From Actinobacteria bacterium OV320 (lineage in GTDB: Bacteria > Actinomycetota > Actinomycetes > Streptomycetales > Streptomycetaceae): DNA of 64,000 nt. The stretch spans positions 186,001-250,000 of the forward strand of contig LJCX01000023.1 of assembly GCA_001298545.1 (NCBI GenBank). Direction: 5' to 3'. Shown piece by piece: positions 25,629-33,504 of this stretch. Position 1 is the stretch's first letter; every line of letters begins with the position of its first letter. The translations under genes were made by a program, and so were the position numbers. The notes under the pieces are model-generated. The model was not told the origin of the DNA. It did not search any database and worked only from the letters and a program-made list of their open reading frames with translations.

Positions 25629-26165
25629 GTGCAGTGGACGAAACAGAACGAACAAACTGTGTATGAAAACCGCTGGTTCAGCGTCAACCTGGCAGATGTG
25701 GAGCTGCCCGACGGCCGGCACCTCGACCACTTCCTCATACGGCTGAGGCCGGTCGCGGTCGCGACGGTCGTGAACCGGGCCAACGAGGTCCTCCTGTTGT
25801 GGCGCCACCGCTTCATCACCGACAGCTGGGGCTGGGAGCTCGCGGCGGGAGTCGTCGAGGACGGCGAGGACATCGTCCGCGCGGCCGCCAGGGAACTCGA
25901 GGAGGAGACCGGCTGGCGGCCGGGGCCGCTGCGCCACCTGATGAGCGTGGAGCCGTCCAACGGGCTCACCGACGCCGTCCATCACATCTACTGGTCGGAG
26001 CACGGCGAGTACATGGGACACCCGGTGGACGACTTCGAGTCGGACCGCCGGGAATGGGTCCCCCTCAAGGTCGTTCCCGATCTGGTCGCCCGGGGGGAGG
26101 TCCCGGCCGCCAACATGGTGGCCGCGTTGATGCTGCTGCACCACCTCAGGCTCGCCGAGGGCTAG
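25629..26165 (+). CDS. NUDIX hydrolase
   Basis: A 178-residue cytoplasmic pyrophosphohydrolase. The NUDIX box is complete from about residue 75, in AGVVEDGEDIVRAAAREL followed by EEETGW. Before it are the strands AVATVVNRANEVLLLWRH, then SWGWELAAG, a pattern typical of ADP-ribose or nucleoside-diphosphate-sugar pyrophosphatases. GTG 25629 is chosen: it follows GGAAGGTGG and gives MQWTKQNEQTVYENRWF. The frame is open for about 1 kb further upstream because of codon bias on the same strand as the TPR gene, but that is not coding. The 133-bp gap before it is relatively AT-rich around 25,590-25,680. The substrate is unknown. Confidence 0.88.
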   Translation: MQWTKQNEQTVYENRWFSVNLADVELPDGRHLDHFLIRLRPVAVATVVNRANEVLLLWRHRFITDSWGWELAAGVVEDGEDIVRAAARELEEETGWRPGPLRHLMSVEPSNGLTDAVHHIYWSEHGEYMGHPVDDFESDRREWVPLKVVPDLVARGEVPAANMVAALMLLHHLRLAEG

Positions 26166-26217
26166 CCGCGGGGCGGGTCGTGGACCCGCCGTGGACCGGC
26201 CGTGGATCCGCCGGGGT

Positions 26218-26475
26218 TCAGTGGGCCAGCGCCTGCCAGACCGTCGCGACCAGTGCCCCCAGGGCCGTGAGCGCCGCGAGCGAGGGCAGCGGCCAGCGTG
26301 CGTGTTCCAGCGAGATCATGCGGGTGTGCAGCTCGTCCAGTTCCTTGGCGGTCTGCTCCGTGCGGTGGGACAGCAGGGCCAGCCCGCCCTCGACGCGGGC
26401 GTAGGCCACATCGAGCCGGCGACGTAACTCTGCGAGTTCTCCATGAACCACGGGATGTTCGGGGTCGGCGGTCAC
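26218..26475 (-). CDS. Small tail-anchored coiled-coil membrane protein
   Basis: An 85-residue protein of no recognised family. Residues about 10-55 form a heptad-rich coiled coil (LAELRRRLDVAYARVEGGLA, then TAKELDELHTRMISLE), and the C-terminus is one hydrophobic helix, LAALTALGALVATVWQALAH. It is thus probably a tail-anchored inner-membrane oligomer. GTG 26475 is supported by AAAGGAGC six bases upstream; a longer frame to 26649 runs through a hairpin region and is rejected. It is convergent with the NUDIX gene. Confidence 0.7.
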   Translation of the reverse strand: MTADPEHPVVHGELAELRRRLDVAYARVEGGLALLSHRTEQTAKELDELHTRMISLEHARWPLPSLAALTALGALVATVWQALAH

Positions 26476-26556
26476 GTGGCCGCTCCTTTCCGTAGTCGTC
26501 TCACATCCCTTGCATGCACATGATGAGTGAACTCGCCTGGTGGGCCGACGGGGAGA

Positions 26557-26592
26557 GTGTGCGCCGGGCATATGCGGACCCGTGGCGCACAC
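26557..26592. promoter_or_regulatory. Inverted repeat upstream of the small membrane protein gene
   Basis: GTGTGCGCC (26557-26565) and GGCGCACAC (26584-26592) are a perfect 9-bp inverted repeat with an 18-bp spacer. It lies about 80-115 bp upstream of the GTG at 26475, between it and the terminator of the next gene. It could be an operator or part of a hairpin. Confidence 0.4.
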
Positions 26593-26604
26593 GGCGTGTG
26601 AATG

Positions 26605-26642
26605 CCGCGGGCCCGGCACTCCGAGGAGTGCCGGGCCCGCGG
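26605..26642 (-). terminator. Terminator after the 3-hydroxybutyryl-CoA dehydrogenase gene
   Basis: A 16-bp perfect stem, CCGCGGGCCCGGCACT (26605-26620) with AGTGCCGGGCCCGCGG (26627-26642), and a 6-nt loop CCGAGG, 17 bp past the stop at 26659. There is no U-run, as is usual in Streptomyces. Confidence 0.8.
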
Positions 26643-26658
26643 GAAACACGGTGGGTGA

Positions 26659-27531
26659 TCAGTAGGCGTAGAAGCCCGAGCCGGTCTTGCGGCCCAGCCG
26701 ACCCGCGTCGACCATGCGCTGGAGCAGCGGGGGAGCGGCGTACAGCGGCTCCTTGTACTCGTCGTACATGCTCTGCGCCACCGAGGCGACGGTGTCCAGG
26801 CCGATCAGGTCGGACAGCTTCAGCGGACCCATCGGGTGGGCGCAACCCATCTCCATGCCGTTGTCGATGTCCTCGCGGCTGGCGATGCCCGTCTCGAACA
26901 TCCGGATGGCGGAGAGCAGGTAGGGGATCAGCAGCGCGTTGACGACGAAGCCGGACCGGTCCTGGGCGCGGATCGCGTGCTTGCCCAGCAGCTTCTCGGC
27001 GAACAGCTGGGCCCGGCTGAGCGTGCCCTCCGAGGTGGTCAGCGCCGGGATCAGCTCGACGAGCTGCTGCACCGGGGCCGGGTTGAAGAAGTGGATGCCG
27101 ACGACGTGGTCGGGCCGCGAGGTGGCGACCGCCAGCTTCACCAGCGGGATGGAGGAGGTGTTGGAGGCGAGGATCGCGTCCGGACGGGTCACGACCTGGT
27201 CGAGGACCTGGAAGATCTCGGTCTTGACCTGCTCGTTCTCGACCACGGCCTCGATGACCAGGTCACGGTCGGCGAACTCGCCGAGATCGGTGGTGAAGCT
27301 GAGGCGCGCGAGGGTGTCGTCCCGCTCCTCCTCGGAGATCTTGCCGCGCTCGGCGGCCTTGGCCAGGGAGTTCAACAGCCGGGTACGGCCGATCTCCAGG
27401 GCTTCGCCGGTCGTCTCGGCGACCTTGACGTCGAGACCGGCGCGGGCGCAGACCTCTGCGATGCCCGCTCCCATCTGGCCGCAGCCCACCACTCCGACCC
27501 GTGAGAGATCTCCCGCTGGGGTGCCCGTCAC
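26659..27531 (-). CDS. 3-hydroxybutyryl-CoA dehydrogenase
   Basis: NAD(P)-dependent dehydrogenase interconverting acetoacetyl-CoA and 3-hydroxybutyryl-CoA, 290 residues, cytoplasmic. The Rossmann motif GVVGCGQMGAGIAEV is at residues 12-26, the catalytic Ser/Asn region is DAILASNTSSIPL, the catalytic His is in VVGIHFFNPAPVQQLVELI, and the C-terminal dimer domain has DRSGFVVNALLIPYL and GCAHPMGPLKLSDLIGLD. It is a single-domain enzyme, unlike multifunctional FadB. GTG 27531 is used (MTGTPAGDLS). It stands alone, so whether it serves fatty-acid breakdown, butyryl-CoA/ethylmalonyl-CoA supply or polyhydroxybutyrate metabolism cannot be said. Confidence 0.93.
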   Translation of the reverse strand: MTGTPAGDLSRVGVVGCGQMGAGIAEVCARAGLDVKVAETTGEALEIGRTRLLNSLAKAAERGKISEEERDDTLARLSFTTDLGEFADRDLVIEAVVENEQVKTEIFQVLDQVVTRPDAILASNTSSIPLVKLAVATSRPDHVVGIHFFNPAPVQQLVELIPALTTSEGTLSRAQLFAEKLLGKHAIRAQDRSGFVVNALLIPYLLSAIRMFETGIASREDIDNGMEMGCAHPMGPLKLSDLIGLDTVASVAQSMYDEYKEPLYAAPPLLQRMVDAGRLGRKTGSGFYAY

Positions 27532-27713
27532 ATCAGTCCCTTTCGCCGCGCTGACTCAGATGGCCGGGGCAAGTCTGCCGGGTCTCGGCCGCCCTGCTCC
27601 GATCGTGCACGTTACTAGCAAGTATCGATGATCGATCGCCGGGGTGGAGGCATGCTGGACCGCGAAACGATCCGTGACCGAGCGGATCCGCAGAGTGTGT
27701 GGGGATGTGTGCG

Positions 27714-28934
27714 ATGGGTCGACTGACCCGGCGGGCGTTCGCGCTCGCAGCGCTGTCGGCGTTCACCACGACGGGCGCGGCGGCCGCTCCCGCGAGGGAA
27801 CGGCGGGCGACGGCCGAGATGCGGGGGATGTGGCTGGCGACCGTCAGCAACCGGGACTGGCCGTCCCGCCCCGGCCTGACCGCCGCCGCCCAGCGTGCCG
27901 AACTGATCGCCATGCTCGACCTGGCGGTGCGCCGGCGGCTCAACACGGTGATCTTCCAGGTGCGGCCCACGGCGGACGCGCTGTGGCCCTCCCCCTACGA
28001 ACCGTGGTCCCAGGTGCTCACCGGCACCCAGGGCAGGTCGCCGGGCTGGGACCCGCTGGGCACGGCCGTCACGGAGGCGCATGCGCGGGGCCTGCAGCTG
28101 CACGCCTGGTTCAACCCCTACCGGGTCGCGACCCATGACGACCCCTCGAGGCTCGTCGCCTCCCACCCCGCCCGCCGGCACCCGCGGTGGGTGATCTCCT
28201 TCGGCGGGAAGCTCTACTACAACCCGGGCCTGCCCGAGGTCCGCGCCTTCGTCCAGGACGCGATCCTCGACGCCGTGAAGAAGTACCCCCTGGACGCCGT
28301 GCACTTCGACGACTACTTCTATCCGTACCCGGTGGCCGGCCAGACCTTCGACGACGGGGCCGCGTACGACACCTACGGCGGCGCCTTCCCCAGCCGGGCG
28401 GCCTGGCGGCGCGACAACGTCGACAAACTGGTGCTGGAGACGGCCACCCGGATCAAGGCGGTACGCCCCGCCACCCAGTTCGGGATCAGCCCCTTCGGGG
28501 TGTGGCGCAACGCCTCCACCGACTCACGCGGCTCGGACACCCGGGCGCTCCAGTCGTACGACGACATCCACGCGGACACCCGCAAGTGGGTGCGGGAGGG
28601 CTGGATCGACTACATCGTCCCGCAGCTGTACTGGAACATCGGGCTCTCGGTCGCCGACTACGCCAAGCTCGTGCCCTGGTGGGCGCAGGTGGCGAAGGGC
28701 AGCCGCACCCGGCTCTATCTCGGCGAGGCGCTGTACCGGGCGGGCGACCCGGCCCAGCCCGCGGCCTGGCAGGACCCGGCCGAGCTGTCGGACCACCTCG
28801 AACTGGCCGCCGCCCACCCACAGGTGCGCGGGCATGTCTTCTTCGCCGCCAAGGACGTGCGGACCGACCGGATCGGGGCGATGGCGCGGGTGGTCGCCGA
28901 CCACTACCGGCAGCCGGCGGAGCCCCCGCGCTGA
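27714..28934 (+). CDS. Secreted glycoside-hydrolase-like protein (GHL10/DUF187 family)
   Basis: A Tat-type exported protein of about 406 residues: RLTRRAFALAALSAF is a twin-arginine signal, ending near TTGAAAA. The mature part is a TIM barrel of the GHL10 family (YngK-like): MRGMWLATVSNRDWPS, then NTVIFQVRPTADALWPS, HAWFNPYRVA, LDAVHFDDYFYPYP (acidic residues in the position of a catalytic acid), FGISPFGVWRN and IDYIVPQLYWNIG. Family members are predicted glycosidases, some acting on cell-wall or uronic-acid polymers. ATG 27714 has GGGGA eight bases upstream; ATG 27705 and GTG 27699 are in frame. The substrate is unknown. Confidence 0.85.
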   Translation: MGRLTRRAFALAALSAFTTTGAAAAPARERRATAEMRGMWLATVSNRDWPSRPGLTAAAQRAELIAMLDLAVRRRLNTVIFQVRPTADALWPSPYEPWSQVLTGTQGRSPGWDPLGTAVTEAHARGLQLHAWFNPYRVATHDDPSRLVASHPARRHPRWVISFGGKLYYNPGLPEVRAFVQDAILDAVKKYPLDAVHFDDYFYPYPVAGQTFDDGAAYDTYGGAFPSRAAWRRDNVDKLVLETATRIKAVRPATQFGISPFGVWRNASTDSRGSDTRALQSYDDIHADTRKWVREGWIDYIVPQLYWNIGLSVADYAKLVPWWAQVAKGSRTRLYLGEALYRAGDPAQPAAWQDPAELSDHLELAAAHPQVRGHVFFAAKDVRTDRIGAMARVVADHYRQPAEPPR

Positions 28935-28935
28935 T

Positions 28936-29136
28936 CTACCGCTGTTCCTCCGCCGTCCTGTGACGGATCTCGGTGTCGGGGCCGGGCGAGCACACGCCCA
29001 CATGCCCGTCCGTGAAGCGGACGCGGTACGGGGGATTTCCTCCCTGGCCCATGACTTCGACGATCTCGCCGACCTTGTCGTGCTGGCCGACCACCCTGCC
29101 GTGCTGGACGAACTGGTCGCCCTTGGTTGCGCGCAT
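28936..29136 (-). CDS. DUF1918 small protein
   Basis: A 66-residue protein of the actinobacterial DUF1918 family. It has a barrel-like pattern: KGDQFVQHGRVVGQHDKVGEI, seen as strands with a Gly turn, and PPYRVRFTDGHVGVCSPG. Function is unknown; a nucleic-acid- or small-ligand-binding SH3-like barrel is plausible. Its stop lies one base from the stop of the glycosidase gene on the other strand, so the two are tightly convergent. Confidence 0.8.
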   Translation of the reverse strand: MRATKGDQFVQHGRVVGQHDKVGEIVEVMGQGGNPPYRVRFTDGHVGVCSPGPDTEIRHRTAEEQR

Positions 29137-29179
29137 CTGCGGGGCCTCCTCACCGGGTGCGACGGTACGTCTGCCGTGG

Positions 29180-30166
29180 CTAACCGCGCGCCCGCTGCGT
29201 GACGGCGATGCACACGAGCACGGCGGCGGCCGTCAGCGGAGCGGCGGGCGTGAGGTGCTCGCCCAGCAGCAGCACCGACCACACCAGTGTGAGCAGGGGC
29301 TGCGCCAACTGCAACTGGCTGGCCTTCGGAATGCCGATGAGCGCCATGCCCCGGTACCAGACGACCAAGCCGACGAACTGCGAGCCCGCCGCGACCCACA
29401 GCAGCCCGGCCACGCTGTGCGCGGTCAGGTGGACGGGCTCATGGGACAGGGCGAGCGCGGCGCCGGACACCGTGAGCGGCAGGCAGAACACCAGCGCCCA
29501 GCCGATGACCTGCCAGCCCGGCATGACCCGGGCCAGCCGGCCGCCCTCGGTGTAGCCGGCCGCGCACACCAGCAGCGCCCCGAACAGATACAGATCGGCG
29601 GTCGTCAGCGCCCCGCCGCTCTGCTGCACGGTGAACGCCACCACCGCGGCGGCACCCGCCAGCGCGGCCGCCCAGAAGGTGCGGGAGGGGCGGGTTCCCA
29701 TGCGCAGGGCGGACAGCAGGGCGGTCGTCAGCGGCAGCAGGCCGACCACGACGGCGGCGTGCGCGGTGGTGGACGTCCGCAGCGCGAGCGTGGTGAGCAG
29801 CGGGAAGCCGACGACGACCCCGGCGGCCACGACGGCGAGTCCCGCCCAGTGCCGCCGGGCGGGCAGCGGCACGCGCAGGGCCAGCAGACACCCGCCCGCG
29901 ATCAGCGCGGCCAGGACGCTGCGCACGGCGACCAGGGACCAGGGGCCGAACCCCTCCAGGCCCCAGGCGGTCGCGGGGAACGTGAGGGAGAAGGCGACCA
30001 CGCCGAGGGCGGCCAGCAGAGTACCGAGGCCGCTCGCCTGTGGAGCGCCGACGGGCGTTCCCGCGGGCGTGTCGGCCGGGGTGTCGGCCCGGGCGCCGGA
30101 CGGGGTGGCGGCCCGGGTGCTGACCGCTATCGCGAGCCGGTCAGTAGCGCTACTCTGTGTCTTCAT
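29180..30166 (-). CDS. EamA/RhaT-family (DMT) transporter
   Basis: An inner-membrane transporter of the drug/metabolite superfamily, 328 residues. After a Thr/Pro-rich cytoplasmic N-terminus, ten hydrophobic helices in two EamA repeats are visible, for example LGTLLAALGVVAFSLTFPATA, seen as helix 1, and LLTLVWSVLLLGEHLTPAAPL, the conserved end of the second repeat. Members export metabolites or amino acids. It is divergent from a MocR-type regulator and their ATG codons share the tetranucleotide CATG (30164-30167), so the regulator very likely controls this exporter. No Shine-Dalgarno precedes the start, which fits a leaderless mRNA. Confidence 0.88.
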   Translation of the reverse strand: MKTQSSATDRLAIAVSTRAATPSGARADTPADTPAGTPVGAPQASGLGTLLAALGVVAFSLTFPATAWGLEGFGPWSLVAVRSVLAALIAGGCLLALRVPLPARRHWAGLAVVAAGVVVGFPLLTTLALRTSTTAHAAVVVGLLPLTTALLSALRMGTRPSRTFWAAALAGAAAVVAFTVQQSGGALTTADLYLFGALLVCAAGYTEGGRLARVMPGWQVIGWALVFCLPLTVSGAALALSHEPVHLTAHSVAGLLWVAAGSQFVGLVVWYRGMALIGIPKASQLQLAQPLLTLVWSVLLLGEHLTPAAPLTAAAVLVCIAVTQRARG

Positions 30167-30179
30167 GCAAGAGCGTAGC
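30143..30179. promoter_or_regulatory. Operator-like repeats over the shared divergent start
   Basis: AGTAGCGCTACT (30143-30154) is a perfect 12-bp palindrome inside the EamA coding start, and a further GTAGC half-site lies at 30175-30179 inside the regulator gene. MocR/PdxR-type proteins bind direct plus inverted half-sites of this kind. With both ATGs in one CATG, the promoters must lie inside the opposite coding sequences. Confidence 0.5.
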
Positions 30180-31622
30180 AGTGTGGGTGAGCTGGCAGAT
30201 CAGCTGCGTCGGGAGTTCGACCGCTACTCTCCCGGTGGAAAGCTCCCATCGAGCCGGGCCCTGGTCGAACGGTTCAGGGTGAGCCCGGTGACCGTCTCGC
30301 GGGCACTGGCGCAGCTGGCCGCCGAGGGGCTGGTGGTCACCCGGCCCGGTGCGGGCGCCTTCCGGGCCCGGCCGGCGCGGGCGAGCGCCGCCCCCGCGGG
30401 GGACACCTCCTGGCAGGAGGTCGCGCTGAGCGCGGACGGTGCCGCCGACCTCGTCCCGCGCTCGGTGGACGCCTCCGGCGTCACCGTCTCGCTCGCCGCG
30501 CCGCCGCCCGGCGTGATCGAGTTCAACGGCGGCTATCTGCATCCCTCGCTCCAGCCGGAGCGGGCGATGGCCGCGGCCCTGGCCCGGGCCGGGCGGCGGC
30601 CGGGCGCATGGGGCAGGCCGCCCATGGAGGGGCTGCCCGAACTGCGCGAGTGGTTCGCGCGGACCATCGGCGGCTCCGTCACCGCGGCCGAGGTGCTGGT
30701 CAGCGCCGGTGGCCAGACATCGCTCACCACCGCCCTGCGTGCCCTCGCCCCGCCCGGGGCCCCGGTGCTCGTCGAGTCGCCCACCTACCCGGGCATGCTC
30801 GCGATCGCCAGGGCGGCGGGACTGCGCCCCGTACCGGTCCCGGTCGACCGGGACGGGGTCAGACCCGAGCTGCTCGCCGACGCGTTCCGGGCGACCGGCG
30901 CCCGGGTGTTCGTCTGCCAGCCGCTGTTCCAGAACCCGACCGGCGCCGTCCTCGCGCCCGACCGGCGCGCGCAGGTGCTGCGCATCGCGCGGGAGGCCGG
31001 CGCGTTCGTCGTCGAGGACGACTTCGTGCGGCGCCTCGCGCACGAGGACGCGGGGCAGCTGCCGCGCCCGCTCGCCGCCGACGACCCCGACGGCGTCGTC
31101 GTGCACGTCGGCTCGCTGACCAAGGCGACCTCGCCGAGCTTCCGGGTCAGCGCGCTGGCCGCCCGCGGCCCGGTCCTGGAACGCCTGCGCGCCATTCAGG
31201 TCGTCGACACCTTCTTCGTGCCCCGCCCGCTCCAGGAAGCGGCCCTCGAACTCGTCGGCTCGCCCGCCTGGCCACGTCATCTGCGCACGGTCGCCACCGA
31301 GTTGCGGGTCAGGCGGGACGCGATGACCGCCGCGCTGCGGTTGCGGCTGCCCGAACTGTCCCTCCCGCACATCCCGTCCGGCGGCTACCACCTGTGGCTG
31401 CGGCTGCCCGAGGGCACCCGGGGAGAGAGCGCGTTCACGGCCGCCGCCCTGCGCGCGGGGGTCGCCCTCACTCCCGGCCGCCCCTACTTCAGCGCCGAAC
31501 CCCCGGCCGCCCATGTGCGGTTGAGCTTCGCGGCCGTCGCCGGGACGGAGGAGATCGCGGAGGGGGTACGGCGGCTGCGGGCGGCATGCGACGAGGTGTT
31601 CCCCGGAAAGCGTTCGACATGA
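30165..31622 (+). CDS. MocR-type PLP-dependent GntR regulator
   Basis: A fusion of a GntR winged helix and a class I aminotransferase, 485 residues. Residues 1-75 hold the HTH (GGKLPSSRALVERFRVSPVTVSRAL with the wing GLVVTRPGAGAF). The aminotransferase-like domain shows SAGGQTSLTTALRAL, VESPTYPGMLA, QNPTGAVL, the Asp of VVEDDFVRRL and the Schiff-base lysine in HVGSLTKATSPSFRV. Such proteins sense PLP-bound amino acids or amines. The usual Tyr of the DDYD motif is replaced (EDDFVR). ATG 30165 overlaps the divergent EamA start; GTG 30183 is an alternative with no better ribosome-binding site. It probably controls the EamA exporter. Confidence 0.88.
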   Translation: MQERSSVGELADQLRREFDRYSPGGKLPSSRALVERFRVSPVTVSRALAQLAAEGLVVTRPGAGAFRARPARASAAPAGDTSWQEVALSADGAADLVPRSVDASGVTVSLAAPPPGVIEFNGGYLHPSLQPERAMAAALARAGRRPGAWGRPPMEGLPELREWFARTIGGSVTAAEVLVSAGGQTSLTTALRALAPPGAPVLVESPTYPGMLAIARAAGLRPVPVPVDRDGVRPELLADAFRATGARVFVCQPLFQNPTGAVLAPDRRAQVLRIAREAGAFVVEDDFVRRLAHEDAGQLPRPLAADDPDGVVVHVGSLTKATSPSFRVSALAARGPVLERLRAIQVVDTFFVPRPLQEAALELVGSPAWPRHLRTVATELRVRRDAMTAALRLRLPELSLPHIPSGGYHLWLRLPEGTRGESAFTAAALRAGVALTPGRPYFSAEPPAAHVRLSFAAVAGTEEIAEGVRRLRAACDEVFPGKRST

Positions 31623-31649
31623 TGAACGCGGCCCTGTGAGGATCCCGCC

Positions 31650-32111
31650 ATGAATGCCATGAACGCCGTTCCGCCCCTCGCCGAGGGCTACGAGATCTCC
31701 GCCGACTCCGCCCGCATCGACGTCGCGCGTGTGCACCACTGGCTGTCCACGGACGCGTACTGGGCGCTCGGACGCGAGCGGGACAGGCAGGAGCGGGCGG
31801 TCGCCGGTTCGCTGAACTTCGGCGTCTACGACACGGCGTCGGGGGAGCAGGTCGCCTACGCGCGGGTCGTGACCGACCTCGCGGAGTTCGCGTGGCTGTG
31901 CGACGTGTACGTGGACCCGGCGGCGCGCGGCAAGGGTCTCGGGACGGCTCTCGTCGCCGCCGCCCGCGACCACCTGCGGGCGTACGGGCTGCGCCGCATC
32001 CTGCTCGCCACGCACGACGCGCACGGGGTCTACCGGCAGGTCGGCTTCGAGGCCCTGGAGAAGCCGGACCAGTGGATGGCGCTGATCTTCGCGAAGCCCG
32101 GGCAGGCGTGA
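31650..32111 (+). CDS. GNAT family N-acetyltransferase
   Basis: A 153-residue acetyl-CoA-dependent acyltransferase. The acetyl-CoA pyrophosphate loop is DPAARGKGLGTALVAAA near residue 92, preceded by the strand AWLCDVYV and followed by LLATHDAHGVYRQVGFE, a typical GNAT ending. The N-terminal part (HHWLSTDAYWALGRERDRQE) is the pattern of small bacterial GNATs of unknown substrate. The gene starts 27 bp after the MocR gene on the same strand, so it may be co-transcribed. It may then modify the amine or amino acid sensed by that regulator, which is inference. Confidence 0.85.
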   Translation: MNAMNAVPPLAEGYEISADSARIDVARVHHWLSTDAYWALGRERDRQERAVAGSLNFGVYDTASGEQVAYARVVTDLAEFAWLCDVYVDPAARGKGLGTALVAAARDHLRAYGLRRILLATHDAHGVYRQVGFEALEKPDQWMALIFAKPGQA

Positions 32112-32130
32112 CGGGGTCGGCGTGAGCCGA

Positions 32131-32180
32131 TCGGCGGGCCCGGGTCGGCGGGCCCGGGTCGGGGGGTCCGGGTCGGCGGG
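32131..32180. repeat. 14-bp GC tandem repeat after the GNAT gene
   Basis: Three full units of TCGGCGGGCCCGGG (32131, 32145 and a variant at 32159) and a partial fourth. Each contains the palindrome CGGGCCCG-like core and could fold into a hairpin array. It is intergenic. Confidence 0.75.
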
Positions 32181-32325
32181 ACGAGGACGTCACGATCGGG
32201 ACATCGTGTAGGGGGCACTGTTTTCTGGGGACTTGTCCGGCAGGTCCTGACCCATCGGTAAGTTTTCTTCCGGTCGTCGGCCGACAGCTCTTGACCTGCG
32301 CAGTTACGCGGCTCACCATCACCGC

Positions 32326-32919
32326 ATGCCACTTCGGGTCACGTTCGTCGCCGCCGCTCGCAGCTCCTCGCTGCTCGCGGAACGCTTCGAGGACGACCGG
32401 CCGCTGGACCAGGACGGCTGGGCTGAGGTGTTGCAGGTGGCCGACGCTCTGCTGCCGCTCGCGGCCGCCGAGCTGCGCTACTGCTCACCGACCCCGCGCA
32501 GCCGCGCCACCGGGGACGCCCTCGGCTATGCCCCGCTGGTGCAGCTCGCCCTGCGGGACTGCGACATGGGCCGCTGGCGGGGCTTCACGCTGGGCGAGGC
32601 GATGGCCCGCGAGCCGGAGGCCGTGGACGCCTGGCTCGCCGATCCGCTCGCCACCCCGCACGGCGGCGAGTCGCTGTTCGCGTTCATCACCAGGGTCGCC
32701 GGCTGGCTCGACACCCGGCCGGTGGGCGACGGCGGCCGGATCGTCGCCGTGGCCGAGCCCAGCGTGATCCGGGCGGCCCTGGTGTACGCGCTGAAGGCGC
32801 CGCCCTCGACGTACTGGAACATCGATGTGCGTCCACTGTCGACGACCACCGTCACCGGCCGGGCAGGCCGCTGGAACCTCCGCCTCGAAGGGGCCTCGGC
32901 TCAGCCCACCCGCGCGTAG
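32326..32919 (+). CDS. Degenerate histidine phosphatase-fold protein
   Basis: A 197-residue protein that follows the phosphoglycerate-mutase-like fold: PLDQDGWAEVLQVADALLP, LRYCSPTPRSRATGDALG, DCDMGRWRGFTLGEAM, TPHGGESLFAFITRVAGWL and SVIRAALVYALKAPPSTYWN. The catalytic RHG at the N-terminus is replaced (VTFVAAARSSSLL) and the second catalytic His (family VSHGGVIRA) reads VAEPSVIRA. Both catalytic histidines are therefore missing, and the protein is predicted to be inactive as a phosphatase, perhaps a binding or regulatory relative. TTGACC at 32291-32296 and a CACCAT box put the mRNA start close to ATG 32326, so it may be leaderless. It overlaps the convergent next gene by 19 bp. Confidence 0.72.
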   Translation: MPLRVTFVAAARSSSLLAERFEDDRPLDQDGWAEVLQVADALLPLAAAELRYCSPTPRSRATGDALGYAPLVQLALRDCDMGRWRGFTLGEAMAREPEAVDAWLADPLATPHGGESLFAFITRVAGWLDTRPVGDGGRIVAVAEPSVIRAALVYALKAPPSTYWNIDVRPLSTTTVTGRAGRWNLRLEGASAQPTRA

Positions 32920-33368
32920 TCGGTGGTGAGCGACAGGTCCTTGGCGGGGCCCGCCACGCGCCAGACCGTCCGCCAGTGGTCCGCGTCCCGGACGGTGAAC
33001 TCGCCCCGGTAGAGGTCGGCGGAGCAGGGGTGGTCGGCGAGGTGCCGTCCGGTCGTCAGGTCCAGGTCGTGGAAGGGGCGGCCGTCGGCGAACCGCACGT
33101 CCGCCGTGCCGGGCGTCGGCCCCGGCAGGAAACGCAGGGTGCGCTCGGCGGGCCGGGGGACCCCGAGCCAGACGAACGTGCCGGACTCCCGGTGCAGCAG
33201 CCCGCCGTCGTCCCCGGCCTCGCCCCCGCCCTCGTCCAGCGCGCTGAACACCGTGAACCCGTCGAAGCGGCCCTCGGCGCCGCTCGCCCGGTCCCGTACC
33301 GACCGGGTGACCCGCCAGCTTCCCCGGAGGTAGGCCAGGGCGTCCGGCACTGGCCGGAACTCGTCCAT
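32901..33368 (-). CDS. DUF6314-like protein
   Basis: A 155-residue cytoplasmic protein, tentatively DUF6314: ALAYLRGSWRVTRSVRDRASG, seen as a start typical of that family, a beta-rich middle (FDGFTVF, GTFVWLGVPRPAERTLRFLP) and HPCSADLYRGEFTV followed by WRTVWRVAGPAKDLSLTTDY. It looks like a lipocalin/THAP-like beta barrel that could bind a small hydrophobic ligand. No catalytic residues are evident. ATG 33368 has GAGGAA upstream; a longer frame to 33572 lies in AT-richer promoter DNA. It is divergent from the arabinofuranosidase gene. Confidence 0.7.
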   Translation of the reverse strand: MDEFRPVPDALAYLRGSWRVTRSVRDRASGAEGRFDGFTVFSALDEGGGEAGDDGGLLHRESGTFVWLGVPRPAERTLRFLPGPTPGTADVRFADGRPFHDLDLTTGRHLADHPCSADLYRGEFTVRDADHWRTVWRVAGPAKDLSLTTDYARVG

Positions 33369-33504
33369 GCGTTCCTCGCTTCCGACACTTTCGCTGCCGC
33401 ACGCCCCATTGACGCGTCCCGGCCCCCTCCCTATCTTGCCGTTCGAAGTGCTGGTCACCGTCTGATATTTCGAACAACTCGCCTTATCGAGCCGCGGAGT
33501 ATTC

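Noticed and set aside
27627..27722. A 31-codon ORF (ATG 27627) just before the GHL10 gene
   Set aside because: No ribosome-binding site, no conserved feature, and it overlaps the probable promoter and start region of the following gene.
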